The position numbers were made by a program, and so were the translations under genes. A stretch of DNA of 8,865 nt, taken from NCBI GenBank assembly GCA_910584945.1, contig CAJUDY010000076.1, positions 1 through 8,865 on the forward strand, given 5' to 3'. Origin of the DNA: an uncultured Lachnospiraceae bacterium. Lineage in GTDB: Bacteria; Bacillota; Clostridia; Lachnospirales; Lachnospiraceae. How positions within the stretch are numbered: position 1 is the stretch's first letter; every line of letters begins with the position of its first letter. Under the pieces are notes generated by a model. The model was not told the origin of the DNA and did not search any database. It was given only the letters and a program-made list of their open reading frames with translations. Of the stretch, positions 1-6,500 are shown piece by piece.

Positions 1-139
1 AAAACGGATTCCCGGGACTTAGCGGGTCTACAGCATATTCCAGAATACCCGTCCGATTTCCGACTCCACTGTACTGATACCAGAACGAATGAGTTCTGTC
101 TGATGCCGCAGCCATTCGGTTGGTGTCATCATGCAGGTA
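1..139 (-). pseudogene. Start of a further Rhs tip cassette (core fragment), cut by the window edge
   Basis: Bases 1-139 align without gaps to 4707-4845 inside the full-length rhs gene, with scattered substitutions. Read on the minus strand the frame is open from 139 down to the edge and encodes the same stretch of core, including the motif WYQYSGVGNRTGILEYAVDP. An in-frame stop (TAA, 140-142) lies just upstream, and I see no ribosome site before the only nearby ATG (113-115), so this looks like a silent cassette rather than a translated gene. It follows the second immunity-type gene by about 50 bases. In the full-length protein this stretch directly precedes the piece duplicated at 2363-2824, so a further tip and immunity gene probably lie just left of the window. 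That is inference; the cassette could also be only a scrap. Confidence 0.75.
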
Positions 140-187
140 TTACTGATTTTCCGTCATACCGTTAGATCCATTATCTGTCGAAAGATA

Positions 188-826
188 TTAAAGATGTTTA
201 TATCTTTTCCATGACATCATTGCTTTTAATTTTCCCTCCACCAGTACATTTCCTTTCTCTGTTATCGATTTCAAAAAAAATAACTTTTGTATTGAAGTAT
301 ACTCATATGCATCAAAGAAAATCTTTTTCCCATCTTTTAATTCTATTGCAATTTCACTTGGCCCTGCTCTTTTAATGGGATAATTATATATTTCTTTACC
401 ATATAATTCACGTGAATATCCAACTCTATAAATATCACTTTTAATTATTATATTTCTTTCATTTTCCAATTTGTCTAATGATTTTTTTCTCATTTTACCT
501 TCTATTACAATTATCTCATTACTTAATTCGATCTTTTGAGTCTTATATACACGATTAAATTCCAAAAAAACAAGTAAGGTTGACCCAGCTGGTATTCCAA
601 CTGCGATAAATATATCACGCAAATTCTGAGCAACACTAATTAGCAAAAAGAACAAAAGAAACATGAAAAACACAAAAAAAATCTTAAAATGCAAAATTTT
701 TTTAGGATACATTTTTTTCAAACAATTTTTCACCACCTTCTTAATAGGCACAGGAAAACAGAAACCACCCAAAAGCGCATTAGAATCATATGGATTAAAA
801 ACTTTTGGCACTAAACCACTTGACAA
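188..826 (-). CDS. Tip-A-type immunity protein paralogue, with an Rhs tip fragment fused at its N-terminus
   Basis: The ORF encodes 212 residues from a TTG at 824-826. Residues 1-21 (SSGLVPKVFNPYDSNALLGG) match tip A of the big Rhs protein (SLVPKVMNPYQANALGGG, about residues 1599-1616). From about residue 34 it matches the 187-residue immunity-type protein upstream in the array. It has two membrane helices (about 46-66 and 71-90), then a soluble domain with the shared motifs YKTQKIE, LYGKEIY, a Pro-Ser-Glu and ITEKGNVLVEGKLK. The helix pair followed by a beta-rich domain resembles bacterial PH-like membrane proteins; this is a low-certainty fold guess. Compared with the paralogue, the TGA after Met-Met-Leu is lost, adding a tail ending KRYKHL. 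The real start may be internal, for example ATG before YPKKIL (residue 39), which would remove the Rhs-derived part. Likely role: retained immunity to a tip-A-like toxin; expression is uncertain because no good ribosome site precedes either start. Confidence 0.6.
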   Translation of the reverse strand: MSSGLVPKVFNPYDSNALLGGFCFPVPIKKVVKNCLKKMYPKKILHFKIFFVFFMFLLFFLLISVAQNLRDIFIAVGIPAGSTLLVFLEFNRVYKTQKIELSNEIIVIEGKMRKKSLDKLENERNIIIKSDIYRVGYSRELYGKEIYNYPIKRAGPSEIAIELKDGKKIFFDAYEYTSIQKLFFLKSITEKGNVLVEGKLKAMMSWKRYKHL

Positions 827-938
827 TCCGTCATTTATAGCCCCTCCTATATAACCATTTTATGTGTTGACACGTTCTCCTTCCCGAAGGAATACAGCGT
901 TTGTGTCCCATGTATAAAACTTGAATCTCTATTTTTCA
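766..938 (-). pseudogene. Collapsed Rhs cassette: core scrap joined to tip-A scrap
   Basis: Two separate pieces of the full-length rhs gene are joined here. Bases 864-930 match 4529-4595 (core, encoding YTWDTNAVFLREGERV). Bases 766-862 match about 3864-3960 (tip A, encoding NGYIGGAI through NALLGG). The pieces are in the same frame, separated by one TAA at 860-862, and an in-frame TAG lies in the core scrap near 930. The intervening core end and the first part of the tip, several hundred bases in the full-length gene, are missing. The tip scrap then continues in frame into the immunity-type gene at 188-826. The simplest reading is an old orphan cassette of the tip-A family that lost its middle and its toxin end. 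It starts immediately after the stop of the 219-residue membrane protein (940-942). Confidence 0.75.
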
Positions 939-939
939 T

Positions 940-1599
940 TTACAGCTGACTCCATCGTATAATGCATAAAAATGCCACTATTCCAGCCGCCTTTATTATA
1001 TACAGTATCATCCGTTTGTTTTTTACTGACATCTTTTTTATCTTATTTATAAATATTATAAAAAGGAAAAACAAAACCGCCGGAATCCCCAATCCTGCTG
1101 ACAGTAGGATTGCTTCATTGTCAATCAAAGCTGTCTTTTCTGGTTCAGGTTTTTCTTTTATCATCGTTTCCGGATTCAGTACATACCAGTCTACTCTTAA
1201 ATCCATATGCGGTAAATATTCCACTACAATAATAGTATCTGGAACCAGATCATAATCACCCGATATCTCTATGTTTTTTGTCTCCTGATTTTCATTTGTA
1301 ATAGTTGCTACAATACCTTTTTCATCACATCTTATGATTGTACCATTAGCTTCTGCATAATTCTGTGTAAACAAATATGGCATATCCCGAAAAACTGGTA
1401 CTGTAAAAACAAATGAACATAAAACAGCACATACTATTAATCCAATAACCACTTCTGAATTCGAAGCTACTCCTTTGACGGGCTCTGGGTTTTTCAATAT
1501 TTTCTTTCTTGCTTCAAATTTAATCATAGCAGCTAATACCAGAAAAATAATTATAGCGAAATTTGTAAATAAAAATATGATAAGTTTTATATAATCCAT
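940..1599 (-). CDS. Four-helix membrane protein, probable tip-B immunity protein (DUF3592-like)
   Basis: The gene encodes 219 residues from ATG 1597-1599, preceded by a good ribosome site (AGGGAG, 1606-1611, 6-base spacer). Hydrophobic helices lie at about 4-27, 49-69, 163-184 and 197-215. Between helices 2 and 3, residues about 80-155 form a small beta-rich domain with A-x-G-T-I-I-R near its start and an IIVVEYLPHMDLRVDWY motif, resembling the DUF3592 pattern. I did not search a database, so the family name is tentative. It lies directly behind the orphan tip-B toxin, the standard place for a cognate immunity gene, and its low GC resembles the other immunity-type genes. It is unrelated in sequence to the tip-A immunity proteins. 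I infer that it protects the membrane or binds the toxin there. Its stop at 940-942 abuts a fragment of the next cassette. Confidence 0.7.
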   Translation of the reverse strand: MDYIKLIIFLFTNFAIIIFLVLAAMIKFEARKKILKNPEPVKGVASNSEVVIGLIVCAVLCSFVFTVPVFRDMPYLFTQNYAEANGTIIRCDEKGIVATITNENQETKNIEISGDYDLVPDTIIVVEYLPHMDLRVDWYVLNPETMIKEKPEPEKTALIDNEAILLSAGLGIPAVLFFLFIIFINKIKKMSVKNKRMILYIIKAAGIVAFLCIIRWSQL

Positions 1600-1603
1600 T
1601 GAA

Positions 1604-1611
1604 TTCTCCCT
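1604..1611 (-). promoter_or_regulatory. Ribosome binding site of the 219-residue membrane protein
   Basis: AGGGAG at 1606-1611 lies 6 bases before the ATG at 1597-1599. The extended tip-B frame ends at TGA 1613-1615, immediately upstream, so toxin and immunity gene may have been translationally coupled. Confidence 0.65.
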
Positions 1612-1612
1612 G

Positions 1613-1723
1613 TCATTTTACTGATTTACTTGCCTTAGGAAAAGCTTTTTCTCCTACAAGTGAGGAAATATATGTACCCATTCCGTATCCATACAATCCA
1701 TTGCCTAATACATTATTCATTAT
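1613..1723 (-). pseudogene. In-frame continuation of the tip-B toxin beyond a premature stop
   Basis: After the TAA at 1724-1726 that ends the orphan tip-B ORF, the same frame stays open for 36 more codons to TGA at 1613-1615. It encodes MNNVLGNGLYGYGMGTYISS and then LVGEKAFPKASKSVK. The composition (Gly-rich, ending in a Lys-rich tail) fits a continuation of the tip, and the second stop sits neatly before the immunity gene's ribosome site. I infer that the ancestral toxin ended at 1613 and that the TAA is a nonsense mutation. A separate 35-residue protein starting at the ATG 1718-1720 is possible but lacks a ribosome site. Confidence 0.6.
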
Positions 1724-2809
1724 TTATCTGGCAAATCTGTCAGCCATAGTGTTTCCGGTTATTTCAGAAGCAGCAATTGCAAAAATGTTTCCCAAAAACC
1801 CCGAAGCTATTGCCTGAATTATACCTGACATCCCTGCCTTCACAAACGTATGACTAATATTTTCACCTTCCAATATATTTTCGGTATTTGAAAGCATACT
1901 GCTCATACTTCCTGCTATAAAATTATAAAGAGACGAAAACCCAAATCCTCCTAGAACATCACCCGCTCCAAATAATGCATTTACCTTCGGAATTCCTACC
2001 GCAACAAACGCAGCATTGATGCTCCCTGTCGTAAGTCCGCTCCAGATGTTATCAAAACTTAAATCCCCATTGGATGTATTACAAATCATTCCAAATAAAG
2101 CTCCCGTTCCAACGAGTACTTTATATTCACTCACCTGCATTGCAACCGTCGGAAGAGAAACAAATGCCAGCCCCGAACCAATGGCCGCTCCCGCCGCTGC
2201 TCCCAATGCTGCATTTTTAAATCCCCTCTTCCAGTCAACATCTTCTCCATTTATCACATCTGAAGTTACACTTAGCGCCAGACCTCCAAGACCTCCGATA
2301 ATCCCTCCAACAACCGCTGTCGGCAATTGTCCGTCCCGGTCCACATACCCGGTTGGATTCCCCCAGCAATACCCATACTCATTCAGCGTAAACGGCAGCT
2401 CTGCGAATCCTTTGATCAGATCTCTTCCTGTGAATCGACCAGCCCAGGGCAGATATTCTCTTGCCTGAGCGTAGCTGGTTCCCGCGGTCCGGTCCGGCTG
2501 ATAGCCGGTGTAGCCGAAGGGCTGTGTTTCTCCCTGATTGCCGAAAAGATCGCCGCCAAATTCGTCATAGCCGTACAGCGTCTGCCGACCGCTTCTCAGT
2601 TCGGTCAGGCGAACCGCGCTGCCGAGTTCATCCTGCAGATAAGCGCTGACGCGCTCTCCTTCCCGAAGGAATACGGCGTTTGTATCCCATGTATAGGACT
2701 GGAGGGTCTCTTTTCCTTCTGCTGTCTCTATTCTCTGCAGAAGATTGTGGTACGGTCTGGTCAGGTCTGTGACATATTCTGTCCTTTTTGACGGGACTCC
2801 TGCGGGCAC
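1724..2809 (-). CDS. Orphan Rhs core end plus alternative toxin tip (tip B), probably silent
   Basis: The ORF encodes 361 residues. Residues 1-149 are almost identical to residues 1339-1487 of the full-length Rhs protein: the Rhs-associated core closure with DELGSAVRLTELRSG, YGYDEFGG, PFGYTGYQPDRTAGTSYAQA and NEYGYCW. The sequences part right after that Trp. Here it reads GNP then VDRDG (Asp157), followed by a new ~200-residue tip. The tip is rich in Gly and Ala with long hydrophobic stretches (about 164-180, 197-220, 230-243, 262-300, 325-350) and shares an SFDN, GS and PKV framework with tip A. No head, no YD-repeat shell and no real start are present: the only nearby start is a GTG equal to an internal Val of the parent, without a well-spaced ribosome site, and TAA 2825-2827 closes the frame upstream. 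The ORF ends at an in-frame TAA that looks premature. It follows the tip-A immunity gene by 36 bases. Likely a stored tip, usable after recombination into the full-length gene. Confidence 0.75.
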   Translation of the reverse strand: MPAGVPSKRTEYVTDLTRPYHNLLQRIETAEGKETLQSYTWDTNAVFLREGERVSAYLQDELGSAVRLTELRSGRQTLYGYDEFGGDLFGNQGETQPFGYTGYQPDRTAGTSYAQAREYLPWAGRFTGRDLIKGFAELPFTLNEYGYCWGNPTGYVDRDGQLPTAVVGGIIGGLGGLALSVTSDVINGEDVDWKRGFKNAALGAAAGAAIGSGLAFVSLPTVAMQVSEYKVLVGTGALFGMICNTSNGDLSFDNIWSGLTTGSINAAFVAVGIPKVNALFGAGDVLGGFGFSSLYNFIAGSMSSMLSNTENILEGENISHTFVKAGMSGIIQAIASGFLGNIFAIAASEITGNTMADRFAR

Positions 2810-2824
2810 AGCTTCCGATAAAAA
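2363..2824 (-). repeat. Direct repeat of the Rhs core, orphan copy
   Basis: These 462 bases align without gaps to 4249-4710 at a constant offset of 1886, with only about six mismatches (for example 2381 and 2785, the rest near 2795 and 2818). The match stops abruptly at both ends: on the left at the codon for the Trp before the tip, on the right where the tip-A immunity gene's trailer begins. It is long and similar enough to support homologous exchange of tips. Confidence 0.95.
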
Positions 2825-2845
2825 TTAGAGACATTTATATCTTTT

Positions 2846-3409
2846 TCACAACATCATAGATTTTAGTTTTCCCTCTACCAATACATCTCCCTTTTCTGTT
2901 ATTGCTTTCAAAAAATATAATTTTTGCTTTGATGTATATCCATATACATCAAATAAAATGGTTTTGCCATTTTTCAACTCCATTGCAACCTCACTTGGTT
3001 TACGTCTTTGATAATGATAATGATATATCTCTTTACCATATAAATCCTGAGAATATCCTATCCTGTAAATATCTCTTTTCATAACCTCATTCCTGTCATT
3101 TTCCAACTTTGCCAATGGATCTTTTCGTATTTTACCCTCTAGTATTATCTTTTCATCTGTAAACTCAATCTTTTGTGTTTTATATATTTGATTAATCTCA
3201 ACTAAAAGATATAATAGATACACACCTGGCATTCCTGCTGCAACTACAATTCCTTCCATATTATACGCTATATAAATTAAAAAAACGATCCAAATAAACA
3301 TCAGCACTATATAAAAGATTATTGTAAATAAAATTTTTTCAGGATATATTTTTTTATTAAACAATTCATTATCAGACAAATTTTGTTTCAACTTTTTATT
3401 TCCTTTCAC
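2846..3409 (-). CDS. Two-helix membrane protein, probable tip-A immunity protein
   Basis: The gene encodes 187 residues from GTG 3407-3409. No in-frame ATG gives the full N-terminus, and AAGG at 3417-3420 lies 7 bases upstream as a weak ribosome site. Two hydrophobic helices (about 27-49 and 52-72) are followed by a ~115-residue soluble domain: YKTQKIEFTDEKIILEGKIR, then a charged stretch, YRIGYSQDLYGKEIY, AMELKNGKTILFD and an ITEKGDVLVEGKLK end. The layout resembles membrane-anchored PH-like proteins, a low-certainty guess. It is the first gene behind the full-length toxin, the usual immunity position, and a second copy (188-826) sits behind a scrap of the same tip, which strengthens the pairing. 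Base composition is much more AT-rich than the rhs core. A possible promoter of its own lies at 3447-3475, so it may be made without readthrough from rhs. Function as immunity is inferred from position. Confidence 0.75.
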   Translation of the reverse strand: MKGNKKLKQNLSDNELFNKKIYPEKILFTIIFYIVLMFIWIVFLIYIAYNMEGIVVAAGMPGVYLLYLLVEINQIYKTQKIEFTDEKIILEGKIRKDPLAKLENDRNEVMKRDIYRIGYSQDLYGKEIYHYHYQRRKPSEVAMELKNGKTILFDVYGYTSKQKLYFLKAITEKGDVLVEGKLKSMML

Positions 3410-3446
3410 ATCTATACCTTGGGATAAAAATATTCCTTATAAAGAT

Positions 3447-3475
3447 ATTATCGAGCAACAACCATTCTGTTCCAA
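3447..3475 (-). promoter_or_regulatory. Possible promoter of the tip-A immunity gene
   Basis: On the minus strand TTGGAA (3470-3475) is followed, after exactly 17 bases, by GATAAT (3447-3452), a fair match to a sigma-A promoter (4/6 and 5/6). Transcription would start about 30 bases before the GTG of the immunity gene. An independent immunity promoter would make sense biologically, but the motif is only moderate and the region is AT-rich. Confidence 0.4.
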
Positions 3476-3497
3476 AATGCAGACACACATAGTAGGG

Positions 3498-3562
3498 ATT
3501 ATCCTGTATTTTATCTGAGAAAATTGTCTTTCAAGGAAATCAGAATTCAAACACAGGATAAT
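3498..3562. repeat. Nested inverted repeat between the toxin and immunity genes
   Basis: A perfect 10-bp inverted repeat (ATTATCCTGT at 3498-3507, ACAGGATAAT at 3553-3562) encloses a second 5-bp pair (TCTGA at 3514-3518, TCAGA at 3540-3544). It begins 9 bases after the rhs stop on the minus strand. There is no following T-run, so it is not a typical intrinsic terminator. It could shape the mRNA between toxin and immunity gene, bind a protein, or be chance in AT-rich DNA. The rest of 3410-3570 holds only the possible promoter and weak ribosome site of the immunity gene. Confidence 0.4.
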
Positions 3563-3570
3563 TTTCATTT

Positions 3571-6500
3571 TCAGGAAACTGCAGGACTGTTAAGTATCTT
3601 GACGAATCCAGCTGTCATAATACTTCCACCTATTGCATATACCGTTTTATACGCATCCCACACAATGCCCGCTATTTTATCCCATCCTTTTCCAGTTGAA
3701 GTTCCAAGACCGATACTTGAAGATAGTTTGTCTAACGACCCGCCAACACCTGTTTGAAATACTGCCGAAAAATACCAGTTATACCTGTTTTGTAAAAAAT
3801 CTTCCAATTCAGCATCTGGATTATCTATATAATTCAACAGGTCTGTAACAAAACTTCCCGCACCTCCTCCAAGTGCATTAGCCTGGTATGGATTCATCAC
3901 TTTTGGCACTAAGCTGAATACCAGTGAACCATTTATAGCCCCTCCTATATAACCATTTTCAAAACTTCCGCTTCCAGTCAGTTCATTAATTCCGCCAGCT
4001 GAAAGTCCACCGGCTAAAACCGCGGCAGCAATTCCTGAATAGCCGCCAACCGTTCCTAATATCCCGGTTTCTGATGCAAATCCTACTGCAACTGCCACAT
4101 CAGATAAAATTACGGCAGATCCAATTATGATTGTTCCACCCACTACGACATCTTTAATGGTTTCTTTATTCTCATACACCCACTTTCCAATGTCTTCCAG
4201 CCACTCCGGCAACGCCCCATTCCGGTCCACCAGTATCAGAGGATTATTCCAGCAATACCCATACTCGTTCAGCGTAAACGGCAGCTCTGCGAATCCTTTG
4301 ATCAGATCTCTTCCTGTGAATCGACCAGCCCAGGGCAGATATTCTCTTGCCTGAGCGTAGCTGGTTCCCGCGGTCCGGTCCGGCTGATAGCCGGTGTAGC
4401 CGAAGGGCTGTGTTTCTCCCTGATTGCCGAAAAGATCGCCGCCAAATTCGTCATAGCCGTACAGCGTCTGCCGACCGCTTCTCAGTTCGGTCAGGCGAAC
4501 CGCGCTGCCGAGTTCATCCTGCAGATAAGCGCTGACGCGCTCTCCTTCCCGAAGGAATACGGCGTTTGTATCCCATGTATAGGACTGGAGGGTCTCTTTT
4601 CCTTCTGCTGTCTCTATTCTCTGCAGAAGATTGTGGTACGGTCTGGTCAGGTCTGTGACATATTCTGTCCGTTTTGACGGATCTCCTGCGGGCACAGCTT
4701 CCGGCAAAAACGGATTCCCGGGACTTAGCGGGTCTACAGCATATTCCAGAATACCCGTCCGGTTTCCGGCTCCGCTGTACTGATACCAGGACGAGTGGAT
4801 TCCGTCTGATGCCGCAGCCATTCGGTTGGTTTCATCGTACAGATACTGCCGGAGGAGCTCTTCTCCCTGCCGGATAGCCGTCAGGTTGCCTCTTCTGTCA
4901 TACTGGAAGGTCCGTTCTCCGCCGGGCCCTTCTTCCCGGACCAGCTGGTCTGCTTCGTTGTAGGAATAGTGAATGGTTCCCTCTCCGGTCTCTTTTTCTG
5001 TCCGGTTTCCATATGCGTCGTATCGGTACCGGTTCTGCAGTTTCCCGCCTTTCCATACTTCTGTCAGGCGGTCCAGGTTGTCATACCGGTAGGTATAATT
5101 CCCGCATTCTTCGCTGGCCAGGCGTTCGGTTACGGACGCGAATACGGATGCGCGGCGGTCTTTCCGAAGTGCGGTCCGGTTCCCCAGGAGGTCATACTCG
5201 TATTCGTACCGCTCCAGTACGGTTCCGGATTTTTGATGGATCAGACTTTTCAGACGGCCCATGGGGCTGTACTGATATCCGGTGCGGATTTCATCCGGAT
5301 ACTGCTTTTCCGTCAGACGTCCGTCTGCATCATAACGGTACCTGACTTCCTGTTTTCCGTCTTTCAGACGGACCAGGCGGGACAGGTTGTCGTACTCGAA
5401 GGATACGCTCTGCCCGTCGGGATAGACGGTCTTTCTGCGTTCTCCCAGCGCACCCCACTCGTAAGAGACTTCTCTTCCCATGGGATCTGTGATTTTTTTC
5501 ACATACCCGGCAGCGTCCAGTTCGATCCGGGTGGTCCCCAGCCAGTCGTCGATCCGGACCAGCTGGCGCAGGCTGTTGTAGGAGAATTCCGCGGTTTTTC
5601 CGTCTGCATATGTGATCCGGCAGAGATCTCCCACCGGATTCCATGCGTAACGGGTGGTGTATCCGTCTGCATCGGTCTTTGCGGTCATCCGCCCGGAGCG
5701 GTCGTACTCGTACTGTTCTTTCATGCCCAGGGGATCGATCACGGTCTCCGGTTTTCCGGACAGTCCCCACAGGTATCGGACCATGCGGGGAAGCGTTTCC
5801 AGCTTCTTTTCCGGAACAGCGATCTGTCCCTCTGCGTCCAGCAGGGTCTCTGCTCCTTCATGCCTGCATACGGCGGAGAGATTGCCCATGAGGTCACAGG
5901 CATACTCGGTCCGGTTCCCGGCTGCGTCGAGGACGGACGTCAGGTTTCCGCCCGGCGAATAGGTATAACGGGTCACACGGCCCAGGGCGTCGGTGACGGA
6001 GGTCACTCTTCCGACTGCGTCATAGGTGCAGCTTCGCTCCTGTCCGATGCTGTTTCTTACAAAGACCGGGCGGTTCAGACAGTCATAGGTATATTCCTGC
6101 CAATCTCCTCTGTGGTTTGTGCGGAGGATCAGATTGCCGGCAGAATCATAGCGGTATGTCTCATGGGTTCCGTCCGGATAGATGATCTTTCCCGGTTTTC
6201 CTCCTGCATCATATGTATAAGCAGTCCGGCGCCCGGCGGGATCGGTGACTCCGGTTACCCGGCCCATGCTATCGTATTCATAGACCGTCGTGTTTCCCCA
6301 GACGTCGGTCTCACGGATCAGCTGACCCGCGGCGTCATACTCATATGTATGGCGGTTCCCGGCGGCATCCGTCACCTGTGTGCAGCGTCCTTCGGGATCA
6401 TAGTCATAGGCGGTAACGGCTCCCAAGGGATCGGTCTTTTTCACCATCCGGTTCCAGCTGTCGTATTCCATGAATGTCCGGTTTCCTTCCGGATCGACGG

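Noticed and set aside
850..941. A 30-codon frame starting at an ATG that overlaps the stop of the 219-residue gene, and an AGGAGG followed by ATG near 835-850.
   Set aside because: Both fall in core and tip scraps whose similarity to rhs is in a different frame; the peptides are short and unlike any protein.
2327..2791. Plus-strand frames opposite the orphan and full-length core repeats, including identical 62-codon frames at 2461-2649 and 4347-4535.
   Set aside because: They are duplicated only because the core DNA on the other strand is duplicated; no ribosome site or domain supports them.
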